50,107 nucleotides of DNA from Acidobacteriaceae bacterium (GTDB lineage: Bacteria; Acidobacteriota; Terriglobia; Terriglobales; Acidobacteriaceae), in contig PLQW01000289.1 of the NCBI GenBank assembly GCA_003160215.1, positions 21,386-71,492 on the forward strand, given 5' to 3'. Position numbers and translations under genes: made by a program. Below, piece by piece: positions 17,357-26,321 of the stretch; position 1 is the first letter of the stretch; each line of letters starts with the position of its first letter. The notes under the pieces were generated by a model that searched no databases, had not been told where the DNA came from, and saw nothing but the letters and a program-made list of their open reading frames with translations.

Positions 17357-17866
17357 GTTACGAACCTCTTCTCCTCGCGCTAGGAATCTCTCAGATTTGC
17401 CAGGAACCTTTGAGGGCTCTCGTTGGCAATGTTCAGCTAAGGTTTATGCAAGCGAACTGCCATTCGCCGGATTTGCAAGGTACCGTGTAAGCAACTCATT
17501 GCAAAGGTGATGGACTCATGAATGCGGGCGTCATTCCACGAAAGTACTACTTTTCACAGATTCCGCCTCCGCAATCTCCAATTTCTGGGAGAATTGCGGC
17601 CCGCGACCAGAAGAGCCGCTTCCCTTGGTTGCAATTCGGCAGGGAGCCCGGCACTGCATGTCTTATAGAATCGCGGCTGCCAAGCAGGCCATGGTCAGCA
17701 CAAGGTGGCATCCCGCCAGACGGCCGTTAGTCGTTACTTTGCTTTCGCGCAGAAAAGCTTGGTTGACACGGCGAGATGGGAATAGACTAGCTCGGACTAA
17801 CAAAGTGGCGAAGTGCGAGAGCCGGAACCGCCAGGCTGCACTCGCTCATTTCTAAGAGGAGCAAAC
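17357..17866. other. 510-bp divergent intergenic region
   Basis: This space separates the minus-strand receptor gene from the plus-strand secreted-protein gene. It holds the sigma-54-type site at 17448-17462 (minus strand). On the plus strand, TTGACA (17763-17768) is followed by TAGACT (17783-17788), but the 14-bp spacing is too short for a good sigma-70 promoter. No gene is apparent in the remainder. Confidence 0.5.
17448..17462 (-). promoter_or_regulatory. Sigma-54 (-24/-12) promoter for the Oar-like receptor
   Basis: The minus strand reads TGGCAGTTCGCTTGC, matching the consensus TGGCAC-N5-TTGC except one base, with exactly 10 nt between the invariant GG and GC. The predicted start site near 17436 leaves an 80-nt leader to the ATG at 17356. 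It shares TGGCAG and TTGCA with the flp-operon site at 34757-34771. Confidence 0.7.
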
Positions 17867-18574
17867 ATGGCTCGATTTGCCAACCAACTATTTCTAGTAA
17901 TGCTGATGCTCGCTGCTTCACTCTGTCTGGGACAAAGTACGAATGCCGCCCAGCCGACTCAAGCTCCCGCACAGACTTCATCTTCAGCTTCGCCGTCACA
18001 GACGACACTTCCCGCGAGCACTGCCAAAGGGCGCGGCGTCATGCCAGTGGAACTAACCAAGTCGCTGGACTCGAAAAAGCTAAAGGAAGGTGACGCGGTG
18101 ACGGGCAAGATCGCAGCCGATTTGCGCTTGAAGGACGGAACACAGATTCCGCGCGGCAGCAAGGTGACCGGCCATGTGACGGAGGCGAAGGCCCGCTCCA
18201 GGGGCGACGCGCAGTCGGCGCTGGGAATTGTCTTCGACAAGATCAGTCTGCCATCCGGAAAAGACATAGCCATTAAAGGCGAGATACAGGCAGTGGCCCC
18301 GAATCCGAATGCAGGCGCACAACAAAGCGGCCCCGGTGTGATGGCCGGGTTGGCCGGCAACGATACGGGTATGTCCGCCGGCACCTCGCCTCCGCCGATG
18401 CCCAGTGCGCCCACCAGTCCGCAAGAGGGCCGGCCGATACTGAATGCACAGTCGAAGGGCGTGATCGGGTTCCACAATCTTGAACTGGGTCAAGATTCGG
18501 TGCTTGTCTCCACCGGCAAGAATGTGAGCCTTGATAGCGGGACGCAGTTGATGCTTCAGGTAGAGGTCGAGTAA
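17867..18574 (+). CDS. Secreted protein of unknown function
   Basis: The 235-residue protein starts at the ATG preceded by AGAGGAG. A clear signal peptide (MARFANQLFLVMLMLAASLC) is followed by a Ser/Thr/Pro/Gln-rich linker to about residue 48. The core has MPVELTKSLDSKKLKEGDAV, then KDGTQIPRGSKVTGHVTEAKAR. The IPRGSKV-type segment is like the small beta domain seen in TrbI/VirB10-type proteins, but I do not claim homology. A Gly/Pro-rich segment (about 150-190) and a final beta segment ending LMLQVEVE complete it. It is monocistronic as far as can be seen and converges on the VWFA gene. Proteins of this layout are common in acidobacteria and uncharacterised. Confidence 0.7.
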   Translation: MARFANQLFLVMLMLAASLCLGQSTNAAQPTQAPAQTSSSASPSQTTLPASTAKGRGVMPVELTKSLDSKKLKEGDAVTGKIAADLRLKDGTQIPRGSKVTGHVTEAKARSRGDAQSALGIVFDKISLPSGKDIAIKGEIQAVAPNPNAGAQQSGPGVMAGLAGNDTGMSAGTSPPPMPSAPTSPQEGRPILNAQSKGVIGFHNLELGQDSVLVSTGKNVSLDSGTQLMLQVEVE

Positions 18575-18617
18575 CTCCGGGCGCTCGCTCAGCTTGGAGG
18601 ACGAAGTCGCCCGACGT

Positions 18618-19700
18618 TCACTTCGCCGGCATGGTGTAGTAACCGGTCCGGTGGCGCACCTGCAACTCGGCGGGATCGGGGTAATCCTTGGTCGCGGGGT
18701 CGATCTTGATGTCGATGCGGCGAAAGTCCGAGTCGGAGAGCCGCGTGCTCGGGTAGTAGGCAATCAGATACTGGGTGCGCAGTTCGTCGCTGATCTGCCG
18801 GAATGCGGCATCCAGTTGCTCCAATCCGCTGGCGTAAAAGTACTTCCCTCCGGTGTCGCGCGAAAGCTGAATGAGCGCGTGTTCACCGCCGATGTCTCGG
18901 CCTGCGCTACTTTCAATCGGCACGATGATGATGCTGTAGAGAATGACCTCGGCCTCCTGGGCAGCGCGGACGGCATCGTGATAATTGGTCTGGCTAACGG
19001 TGTCGCCGCCATCGGTGATCACGACCATGACCTTGCGCCCGCGGCGTTGCTGCAACGCAGCCGACCCCAGGTAAAGAGTGTCATAGAGGGCCGTCGCGGC
19101 CCCAGGCCGAATGTGGTTGATAGCGCGGTCGATCACTCGAACATCGGCAGTGAAGGGCGTTACCTGGTCAACAATCTCACTGAACTGGAACAAGGACAGG
19201 CCATCGATGGGACGCAGAATGGCGTGCGCGAAGCGGCGCGCGGATTCGAGTTCGAGCTTTTGATCTCCGCGGGTGCTGAGGCTGGTGTCGACGGCCACGA
19301 CGATGGAGAGCGGCAACTCCGACTCCCGATGAAACACCGCGATCTTCTGCAGTTTGCCGTCCTCGAAGACCTGGAAGTCTTCTTCCTTCAACGCTGACAC
19401 CGGTGCTCCTCCGCCGTTGGTAACGGTGGCGAACACGTTGACCAGCTTCACGTTCACCTTGAACGTCGTGTTGGGTTGATCGCTGCTGTCCGTCGTCTGC
19501 TGTTTCGGCGCTTCAGGGGGATGTGGAACACCCTGAGTCTGCTGCTTCTGCGACTGTGGCGGGCGCGGCACCGTGCTCTGCGCGGCTGCGTCCTGACCAA
19601 TGCAGAGGGCACCCCACCAGGCGCAACTCAGCGCAGAAATCACCACTAGCTCGCGCAACGCGACGGTCGCCCGAGCGGAAATCCGGCAGGTTGAAAACAT
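18618..19700 (-). CDS. Acidobacterial VWFA-domain protein
   Basis: The 360-residue protein has an N-terminal hydrophobic export segment (about 10-35) and a Gln/Pro-rich linker. Then comes the conserved FKVNVKLVNVFATVTNGGG...LKEEDFQVFEDG region that precedes the VWA fold in the family I know as acidobacterial VWFA-related (TIGR03436). The metal-site motif DTSLS, the Thr in GAATALYDT and the Asp in VITDGGD are all present, so a functional MIDAS is expected. The C-terminal QYLIAYYPS...RTGYY is also family-typical. It lies 24 bp after the MoaX-like gene on the same strand and may be co-transcribed, but no functional link is evident. Confidence 0.85.
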   Translation of the reverse strand: MFSTCRISARATVALRELVVISALSCAWWGALCIGQDAAAQSTVPRPPQSQKQQTQGVPHPPEAPKQQTTDSSDQPNTTFKVNVKLVNVFATVTNGGGAPVSALKEEDFQVFEDGKLQKIAVFHRESELPLSIVVAVDTSLSTRGDQKLELESARRFAHAILRPIDGLSLFQFSEIVDQVTPFTADVRVIDRAINHIRPGAATALYDTLYLGSAALQQRRGRKVMVVITDGGDTVSQTNYHDAVRAAQEAEVILYSIIIVPIESSAGRDIGGEHALIQLSRDTGGKYFYASGLEQLDAAFRQISDELRTQYLIAYYPSTRLSDSDFRRIDIKIDPATKDYPDPAELQVRHRTGYYTMPAK

Positions 19701-19724
19701 TTGTTAGCTCAAACCCCAGTTCAG

Positions 19725-20471
19725 CTACTTTGACGCGCTCCCGCCGGCACGCGGAATCTCCGGAGGAAATGGTTCGCCATCCGCCCACACCGCCCCATCT
19801 TCGAAAAACTCTCTCTTCCAGATGGGGACCGTCTTCTTCAACATGTCGATCAACCAGCGGCACGCGTCAAAGGCGGCGGCGCGATGGGCGGAAGCAACCA
19901 CAATATAGACGCTGGTTTCGCCAATTTGTAAACGCCCCAAGCGGTGCACAATTCGGACATCGCGGATGGCGTAATTCGCTAACGCTTGCTTCGCCAACTC
20001 CTCCATCTGCCGCAGTGCCATCGGCTCATAAGCAGTGTAGTTGAGGTAGAGAGTTCGGCGGCCGCCCGAGTTATTGCGAACAATCCCATCGAAGACGGCG
20101 ACCGCTCCGTCTTCGGGGTGCTTGATCGCGGCGAGGATCGCAGCCGTCTTGATCGGCTCGCACACAATTCTGGAGTGCTCAGAGATCAGCGGCAAAAGCG
20201 CTTCGGCGGTCGAATCGTCGTCCGTTGCGCCTCCGCTCACCGGCGGAATCAAAGCTACCTCATCGTTATCGTGCAGGGTAGCCGCTCCGTCGGAGTATTC
20301 GTAATTGATGGAGAGAGCGATGGCATTGCCAAAGTCGTGCAACTTCGGCATGCGCTGCTGGAGCTCGGCGTAGAGATCGGACAAGCGCGCGCCGTCGGAG
20401 AGCCGCACCACCTCACGCTCGCGCCCAGCGAGGTCCCTCAGCATCCCTAGGTAAAGCACGCGAACCTGCAT
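19725..20471 (-). CDS. moaX: MoaD-MoaE fusion (MoaX-like molybdopterin synthase)
   Basis: The 248-residue protein joins both subunits of molybdopterin synthase, which adds sulfur to cyclic pyranopterin monophosphate. Residues 1-81 are MoaD (ubiquitin-like), ending in EVALIPPVSGG; Gly80-Gly81 is the doublet that must be free and thiocarboxylated to work. Residues about 95-240 are MoaE, with VRNNSGGR, RIVHRLGRLQIGE, AAFDACRWLIDMLKKTVP and WKREFFEDG containing the active-site lysines. An internal GG means cleavage after it is needed, as described for Mycobacterium tuberculosis MoaX. The frame is open to 20594, but the ATG at 20471 gives a normal MoaD N-terminus. No other moa gene is in the window. 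Confidence 0.88.
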   Translation of the reverse strand: MQVRVLYLGMLRDLAGREREVVRLSDGARLSDLYAELQQRMPKLHDFGNAIALSINYEYSDGAATLHDNDEVALIPPVSGGATDDDSTAEALLPLISEHSRIVCEPIKTAAILAAIKHPEDGAVAVFDGIVRNNSGGRRTLYLNYTAYEPMALRQMEELAKQALANYAIRDVRIVHRLGRLQIGETSVYIVVASAHRAAAFDACRWLIDMLKKTVPIWKREFFEDGAVWADGEPFPPEIPRAGGSASK

Positions 20472-20899
20472 GGCTAAAGCATAACCCAGGAGAGTTCCTG
20501 AGGCAGCGCGTGGCCCTCTCCTATAGTCATGGCAGAGCATAGGTCTCATCTCTAGAGAAGGGGGACCGTTTACTGCAAGAAATTGCAACTCCAAAAATTG
20601 AGCTGCTTTGTTTTCAGCGAGATAGAGAGGTCATGGAAATGCAAAGTTGCTTCGTGGTGGTGTTTCCATCCTAGGCTGGATAACACAGATCATTTGGGGA
20701 GCACCGATGATTTTTCGCGGCTGCGGCGACAAATTCACTGGTAGCCTGAGGCCCCGACGGTTGGAAAGAGGGGGGCTTGCCAAACGTTGCAAAAGTCAAC
20801 TGGGACAGGAATTGGCGGAGCGGAATGCTAACTTTTGGCTGTTCTTAGCTCCTCCCCAGTGCATTCATAAAGACTGAATTGTCGAAGGGAGAAGCCTCC
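20472..20899. other. 428-bp divergent intergenic region upstream of tadE
   Basis: The space between the moaX-like gene (minus) and tadE (plus) shows no credible gene. I looked for a -24/-12 site for tadE and found only off-spacing matches, for example TGGCGG...ATGC at about 20814-20830 with 11 instead of 10 nt between GG and GC. The promoter of tadEFG is therefore not identified. Confidence 0.4.
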
Positions 20900-21414
20900 A
20901 TGACGTTACGGAAAGGTAAGATACAGGCAAAACCAGCTGATTCTGGTCAAACGCTTGTGGAGTTTGCCATAGCCGCCATGGTTTTTCTCCTCCTTCTGTT
21001 TGCGACCATTGACTTCGGGTATCTGTACTATGTGAAAGTCACTCTGCAAAATGCGGTTCGGCAGGCCGGAAGGTACGCTATTACGGGAAATTGTTCGGCG
21101 GGCGCGAATTGTTTTCTAGGCGGGTCAACAAACCGATACAACTCAATTATTCAGGTTGCTCTGACGTATTCGTTTGGTCTCATCACCGCTTCCAATATTT
21201 CGATAACCTGTCCCCCCCCCCTATTGGACTACCTGGCGGATGTCCTGGCTATGCGGGTGGTGCTGGCGGTCCTGGCGATACCGTAATGATAACAGCTACA
21301 TATACCTGGAACCCTGTGACCGCTTTGGTATCGAAATTCTTTAACAATGGCGTCTATACATTTAGTGTGAGCACCACTTTTAAGAACGAATCTTTTCCGC
21401 CCCCGGCCAGCTAA
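20900..21414 (+). pseudogene. tadE: tadE, interrupted by a frameshift in a 10-C run
   Basis: The first frame encodes MTLRKG...DSGQTLVEFAIAAMVFLLLLFATIDFGYLYYVKVTLQNAVRQAGRYA, the N-terminal membrane helix and conserved start of TadE-type pseudopilins. It reads through TGT into ten C residues (21212-21221) and stops at 21286 with an atypical tail. The expected TadE C-terminus (MITATYTWNPVTALVSKFF...[11 protein letters not shown]) continues in the next frame to 21414. Adding one C or removing two would restore a protein of about 171 residues. Possible causes are a sequencing error, a phase-variable tract, slippage during expression, or true inactivation. GGGAGAAG precedes the ATG at 20900. It is the first gene of the tadE-tadF-tadG cluster. 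Confidence 0.8.
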
Positions 21415-21425
21415 AGGAAGCAAAC

Positions 21426-21986
21426 GTGACGCACTGGAAGAATGCGCTAACGGTAGAAGAGTCCGGTCAAGCTCTGGTGGAGATTTCCGTGGTACTCCTG
21501 CTGCTGGTGGTTTCTGTGTTCGCAATTATTGATTATAGCCGTGCTATATACGATAACCAGGTAATAAAGAATCTGTCCGGAGAGGGCTCCAGCCTCGCTT
21601 CACGTGGAACCACCCTCGCTAGCACCGTGTTAGCTGTAGCTAACGATGCCGGCACGGGAGGCGGAATGGACCTGAACATGAGTAGCCGTGGATGTGTCGT
21701 TGTTACCTCCGTCACTAGTCCCACAGCTGGTTCCTATCGGGTTACCGCACAAGCAATTTCCTCTCCATGTAATTCAGCGGCCAGTAAAATTGGAAGCTGT
21801 CCGCTCGGTACCTGCGGAGCCGCCACACTTCCCCCCAGTGTTCAGGCAGTTTTGGCAGCCAATCTCAACAGCACGATTTACGTAACTGAGGTTTTTTACA
21901 ACTACAGCACGGTTACCCCCATCGGGGGCTTACTAAAGAATAACAACTTACTGCCATCGCAGCTGTATGACGCGGCCTATTACTGA
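21426..21986 (+). CDS. tadF: TadE/TadF-like minor pseudopilin
   Basis: The 186-residue protein has the TadE-like N-terminus [34 protein letters not shown], one membrane helix beginning near residue 14, followed by an extracytoplasmic domain with several cysteines (CVVV, CNSA, CPLGTC). Such proteins are minor components of the Flp pilus machine. It starts with GTG (AAAGGAAG upstream) 12 bp after the end of the restored tadE frame and overlaps or abuts tadG, so it is translationally coupled. TadE and TadF differ little, so the tadF label rests on gene order. Confidence 0.78.
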   Translation: MTHWKNALTVEESGQALVEISVVLLLLVVSVFAIIDYSRAIYDNQVIKNLSGEGSSLASRGTTLASTVLAVANDAGTGGGMDLNMSSRGCVVVTSVTSPTAGSYRVTAQAISSPCNSAASKIGSCPLGTCGAATLPPSVQAVLAANLNSTIYVTEVFYNYSTVTPIGGLLKNNNLLPSQLYDAAYY

Positions 21987-22020
21987 AGGGGTCAACATGA
22001 GGCTTGGAAAAGGAGGCATT

Positions 22021-23439
22021 ATGCGCGGTGACTTTGCACACAATGACCGAGGGCAGATTCTTGTCATGTTTGCGGTTGCGTTGCCTCTTCTTATACTATT
22101 TACGGCGGCGGCTGTTGATATGGGACTCATCTATGTCACCAAGGCCAAGTTATCCAAAGCAGTCGATGCCGCTTGCCTTACGGGCGTAAAGAACTTCGCG
22201 CAAGGACAAACCACCGCTAATGCTCTTGCCACGGATATCTTCGATGCCAACTTCGGGGCCAACCCACCGACGCCTGCCTTTACTTGGACAGGGGGTAGCG
22301 CCACAACCCCAGTATCATTGCAGGTGAAGGCCACCGCTACGGTAAACACCTTTTTTATGAGATATCTTCCAAGCTTCGCAACTTGGACCCTCAGCGATAC
22401 CGCTACGGCCACACGCAGCAACTTGGTCATGTCACTTATCCTCGACCGCTCTGGTTCCATGGGAACCGGGTGTTCAGGTTGTGACGGCGGAGGGGTCGCG
22501 TTGCAAACTGCGGTGCCAAATTTTGTTGCCGACTTCGTCAATGGAACCGACCATATTGCAATGATTAGCTTTGCTGGCGGTGCACGGGTAGATGTACCGT
22601 TGACAGCCAACTTTGCGCCGTCGGGGGGTGGGGGCATTCCTACTGCCGTTGCTAATTTATACTTTAATGGCGGTACCTTTGGTACCGGTGCCGGGACGAA
22701 TCCTTCTTATAGCACAGCCTATGGTCCGCCGCTTTCAATGGCAGACAATCAAAACAGTACCGTGTCCTACGTACAAGAGACCAAGGTGGTGGTTTACTTC
22801 ACTGATGGCTTAATGAATGAGATTCAAGACACTTTACCTTGTACCAATACGCCTCCCGGACCCACGTTGTACAATTTTGGCGGATATGACTCCGCCTCTG
22901 GTAACACCTATGATTTCTTTGATCCTATCTTAGATACATATCCATCAGATGCATATCCGACCAACGATATAAGCTATTCCTACGGTGGTGCGTACTGCAC
23001 CGGTGGCAATGGGGTGGATTGCAACAACTATCCCCCCTATAATGCTACCCACGATTGCAGGCTGACCTCGGTCACGTTCTATTCCCAACAGTATCAAACG
23101 CAGAAAGCCTTTAGCCGAGCCAACATTACCGCCGAGGCCCAATGGCGGGCCATTTATACCGCTAACGCCATGCGCTCCGAAACCCCAGTCGCCACGTACA
23201 TCTATGTGATTGGGTTGGGTAGCGACGTGAGCGGGAGCGTACCAACGGAAGCTTTCTTAGCGACACTAGCTAACGACCCGAATGGCCCCTCGAATTACAC
23301 TGGGGCCGTTTACAATAATACCTTACCCGCAGGATTGTTCCTGGTTGTGCCCGACTGCCCTTCCTCAGCTTGCACAACAGAACTGAATACGGCTTTTCAG
23401 ACCATCGCGGCCAAGATCCTGCTCCGCCTGACGCAATAG
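22021..23439 (+). CDS. tadG: TadG-like protein with von Willebrand A domain
   Basis: The 472-residue protein begins with the TadG-type membrane anchor (NDRGQILVMFAVALPLLILFTAAAVDMGLIYVTKAKLSKAVDAACL split over about residues 8-53). A VWA domain follows with MIDAS motif LDRSGSMG (about residue 141) and YFTDGLMN; a long insertion rich in Gly, Tyr and Asn separates its parts. TadG is thought to anchor or assemble the Flp pilus at the envelope. I prefer ATG 22021 (AAAAGGAGG 4 nt upstream, usual anchor length), although ATG 21997 is possible and the frame is open to 21967 within tadF. Confidence 0.82.
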   Translation: MRGDFAHNDRGQILVMFAVALPLLILFTAAAVDMGLIYVTKAKLSKAVDAACLTGVKNFAQGQTTANALATDIFDANFGANPPTPAFTWTGGSATTPVSLQVKATATVNTFFMRYLPSFATWTLSDTATATRSNLVMSLILDRSGSMGTGCSGCDGGGVALQTAVPNFVADFVNGTDHIAMISFAGGARVDVPLTANFAPSGGGGIPTAVANLYFNGGTFGTGAGTNPSYSTAYGPPLSMADNQNSTVSYVQETKVVVYFTDGLMNEIQDTLPCTNTPPGPTLYNFGGYDSASGNTYDFFDPILDTYPSDAYPTNDISYSYGGAYCTGGNGVDCNNYPPYNATHDCRLTSVTFYSQQYQTQKAFSRANITAEAQWRAIYTANAMRSETPVATYIYVIGLGSDVSGSVPTEAFLATLANDPNGPSNYTGAVYNNTLPAGLFLVVPDCPSSACTTELNTAFQTIAAKILLRLTQ

Positions 23440-23520
23440 GGGATTTTCCATCAGTCCTCTGTGACTTGGCATAATCTAATTCTTGCGTGTCATTTCGAGC
23501 TTAAAAGCAAGCGTCCCGGT

Positions 23521-23564
23521 CCGCGAAATGATCATGGCGGATCGGCGAAATAATCATGGCGAAC
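23521..23564. repeat. Two tandem 22-bp imperfect repeats
   Basis: CCGCGAAATGATCATGGCGG-AT and CGGCGAAATAATCATGGCGA-AC are adjacent and match at 18 of 22 positions. They lie 82 bp after tadG and 60 bp before the next gene. Multiple short terminal repeats of this kind occur at ends of some IS21-type elements, so this may be a leftover IS end, but no transposase is present. The remainder of 23440-23624 shows no gene. Confidence 0.5.
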
Positions 23565-23624
23565 CAGACCCTGCGCCGCTAATCTGTTGACTTGAGAACG
23601 GTCCATTGAGTCAGTACCTCTACC

Positions 23625-25322
23625 ATGAATAATGTGCCGATTAATGGGCTTCGCCTGCTGCTGGTGGAAAGCTGCACACTGGCTGCCGCTTTCGCCCTCG
23701 TATTTGCATTGATCTGCTTTGTCCATGTATCTCTCAGGCGGCCGCGGTGGCTCGATTGGATACTCGCCAGTAATTCGCGCGCAGTATTGTTCGTGATCGT
23801 AGCCGCTCTTTTCGGCCGAGCCCTGCTGCTGCCTTTCATCGGAGTTCCCGAACCTCGCATCAACGACGAATACAGCTATTTGCTGATGGCTGACACGTTC
23901 TCCCATCACCGGCTCACCAATCCAACCCCGCCGGCATGGCAGCACTTCGAGACATTTCATGTGAACCTGACACCCACCTATCATTCGAAATATCCGGTGT
24001 CTCAGGGACTGGTGCTGGCTTTCGCCGAGATAGCTTTTCATCAACCGTGGGTGGGCGTGTATCTGAGTACAGCGCTCCTGTGTGGCGCAATCTGCTGGTG
24101 CCTGCAAGTCTTTGTGTCCCCGGGCTGGGCGCTGCTGGGCGGGTTGCTGGCTGTGGTTCGCATCGCTCTTTTCAGCTACTGGATGAATTCGTACTGGGGA
24201 GGGTCCGTGGCGGCGCTCGGCGGCGCCATGGCACTCGGGGCTGTCGTTCGGCTGTTCCAGCCCGGGCTTACAAACCGGCGCCGCTCCATACTTGCAAGTG
24301 CCTTTGCCATCTCGCTGCTCATCCTTGCTACATCGCGTCCCTATGAAGGTTTCGCATTCTCCATTCCGTTGTTGGCGTACTTCGGCTATCAAATAGTGCG
24401 GGCCAGGATTGTGAAGAATACGACATTCCGCACGACGGTTCTGCCAGTCTTAATTATCGGACTGGCCGGGATTAGCCTCATGGGCTACTACAACAAGAAG
24501 ACTACCGGCGGTCCCCTCTTACTGCCATATGTCCTATATCAACGTACCTATCCAGATCTGCCCCTTGCGCTACCGCAGTTCTTTGGGCAAAAGGCCAGAC
24601 CTTATCTGTCTGCTAGAGATCCTGTCTTCGAAAAATGGTACACAGTCCTGGCAGAGGAGCATGGCTACAAGCAAACCAACACGGTCTCTGGACTCGTCGA
24701 CTTGGAAGCTGGGCGGCTTGGGATCAATTGGCTTTTCTATGTGGGTCCGGCGCTATCTTTCCCAGTATTACTTGGCCTCTTGTCGTGCATAATGCAGCGC
24801 CGGCTGCGGATCGCGGTAGCCTCCACTATCACGACAGGAACTGCAATTGCAATATGCATCGTCTCGCAACTCCACTACTTCTCTCCTGCGACGGTCGCCG
24901 TGTACATTTTTGCGGTGGAAGGTCTTCGATATCTCTGGCAGCAGCAGAAAGACGGGGAGCGTGCCTTCGTTATTGCCGTGTGCCTCACTGTGGTTGTGGT
25001 ATCGCTGACCAGGCAAACCGGCAGCTCCGCTATGAACACCGCCTTTAGTTTTTCCGATACTCGAAGGCAGGTGACCCAGCAGCTGGAAGATAAGCCAGGA
25101 ATGCACCTGGTATTGGTTTCGTACGACCTCGAACGGCATTACCCGGGAAATGAGCTGGTGCATAATGGGGCCGAGTTCAACGCTGAGAAGATTCTATGGG
25201 CACGATCGAAAGGACCTAAGGGCGATTTGGAACTTTGCCAGGCTTATTCGGATAGGATGTTCTGGAGCGTAACCACCGACGACAAGAATGTGTCATTAAA
25301 CCCTCTCGACCTCTGCAAATGA
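23625..25322 (+). CDS. GT39-like polytopic membrane protein
   Basis: The 565-residue protein has about 10-12 hydrophobic helices. Its first large loop has PRINDEYSYLLMADTFSHHRL (around residues 85-105), with the Asp-Glu pair and spacing expected of GT-C glycosyltransferases, followed by HFETFHV and YHSKYPVSQG. This predicts a polyprenyl-phosphate-dependent glycosyltransferase active outside the inner membrane. It sits between the two halves of the tad locus on the tadEFG strand, which raises the possibility of pilin or pseudopilin glycosylation; this is inference. The ATG at 23625 has no obvious ribosome binding site. Confidence 0.68.
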   Translation: MNNVPINGLRLLLVESCTLAAAFALVFALICFVHVSLRRPRWLDWILASNSRAVLFVIVAALFGRALLLPFIGVPEPRINDEYSYLLMADTFSHHRLTNPTPPAWQHFETFHVNLTPTYHSKYPVSQGLVLAFAEIAFHQPWVGVYLSTALLCGAICWCLQVFVSPGWALLGGLLAVVRIALFSYWMNSYWGGSVAALGGAMALGAVVRLFQPGLTNRRRSILASAFAISLLILATSRPYEGFAFSIPLLAYFGYQIVRARIVKNTTFRTTVLPVLIIGLAGISLMGYYNKKTTGGPLLLPYVLYQRTYPDLPLALPQFFGQKARPYLSARDPVFEKWYTVLAEEHGYKQTNTVSGLVDLEAGRLGINWLFYVGPALSFPVLLGLLSCIMQRRLRIAVASTITTGTAIAICIVSQLHYFSPATVAVYIFAVEGLRYLWQQQKDGERAFVIAVCLTVVVVSLTRQTGSSAMNTAFSFSDTRRQVTQQLEDKPGMHLVLVSYDLERHYPGNELVHNGAEFNAEKILWARSKGPKGDLELCQAYSDRMFWSVTTDDKNVSLNPLDLCK

Positions 25323-25368
25323 CACGCGGGTTCGCGGAGGGTCAATGTGATGGATTTGACACGGGCTG

Positions 25369-26307
25369 CTACGGCAGGCCAAAGCCAACGGTGACGCTCT
25401 TTTGTTCCAGATAGCCGGCGACTCTACGGTTCCCGGCAAGGACCTGCGTCTTTCGCTGCCAGGTTCCGAAATCCTTTTTGCGCATGGTGATCGTGTGCTC
25501 ACCAGGCGGCACTGTGAGGGAATATGGGGTCTTCCCTACATAGGCACCATCGAGGAAAATGTCGGCGCCTATTGGACTCGACCAAAACTCTAGAGTGGCA
25601 TCTTGCACCGGTTGCTGCGGCGCCGGTTCGGATCGGCCCGGTTCCAAGGAAGGCACCGCGGGCGTCTCGACAGGCGGCCCGTCAACGTCGCAATTGACAT
25701 AATAAACCGACAAAGGCGCCACGAAAGGCCGCTGATTCGGCGATGCCTGACTGTGACCGTGGATGTCCGCAATTATGCGCTCAAGCATGTTCTCCCTGGA
25801 ACTCTTCGTATAGGAACTGTACCTGGCTACCAGGGCCCCTTGTTGGTTGTAAGCGCGAATAAAGAGGAACTTAGACTTGTCCGCGTACTGCAAACTCATG
25901 GTTGCCGTGGCGTTCGTGGTCGCTGGTCCAGCATATGAATAATCCCATGTTCCCCCGTAGCTGCCGGTTACAGCCTCATTCAAAGAGGACGGCCCCGTGC
26001 GGGTGTAGGTGTGAGCTGTGGGAGTGAGCCCCTCAAGGCTGGAGTCCGATGTTGAGAATACAACTACATAGTTCTTTGCTTTGGGGTCGGGTATTTGGGA
26101 GAAGCACAAGTCCGAGTAGTCTTTCTGATGCTTTTTGTCACTAATCCATTTTGCTGCGAATTTTGGAACAGCCGGAACCGGTTGTCCGCCTTCAGCGACA
26201 GAGAACGAGATGTTCTTCGAGCATGCAGGTGAAGTGGAGGCCGGCGTTTGCCCGAACGCGACTGGACTGGACAGAAAGATCGCAACCAAAGCCGGCAATA
26301 GTTTCAT
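25369..26307 (-). CDS. Secreted PEGA-domain protein
   Basis: The 312-residue protein has a signal peptide (MKLLPALVAIFLSSPVAFGQ) and a central domain of unknown type (about 30-205). After a Pro-rich linker it ends in a PEGA domain at about 236-303 (LEFWSSPIGADIFLDGAYVGKTPYSLTVPPGEHTITMRKKDF split across strands). PEGA domains are small beta structures common in surface or periplasmic proteins, often binding envelope components. AAAGG lies 6 nt before the ATG. It is at the end of the minus-strand tad gene run, after the DUF192 gene, separated by 131 bp with two small hairpins, so it may have its own promoter. Its link with the pilus is only positional. Confidence 0.75.
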   Translation of the reverse strand: MKLLPALVAIFLSSPVAFGQTPASTSPACSKNISFSVAEGGQPVPAVPKFAAKWISDKKHQKDYSDLCFSQIPDPKAKNYVVVFSTSDSSLEGLTPTAHTYTRTGPSSLNEAVTGSYGGTWDYSYAGPATTNATATMSLQYADKSKFLFIRAYNQQGALVARYSSYTKSSRENMLERIIADIHGHSQASPNQRPFVAPLSVYYVNCDVDGPPVETPAVPSLEPGRSEPAPQQPVQDATLEFWSSPIGADIFLDGAYVGKTPYSLTVPPGEHTITMRKKDFGTWQRKTQVLAGNRRVAGYLEQKSVTVGFGLP

Positions 26308-26321
26308 CGAAAACCTTTATC

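Noticed and set aside
20814-20830. TGGCGG...ATGC as a sigma-54 promoter for tadE.
   Set aside because: The spacing between GG and GC is 11 instead of 10 nt, which is normally not tolerated.
23532-24392. 286-codon minus-strand frame opposite the GT39-like gene.
   Set aside because: It has no domain, covers the opposite strand of a membrane protein and begins in a repeat.
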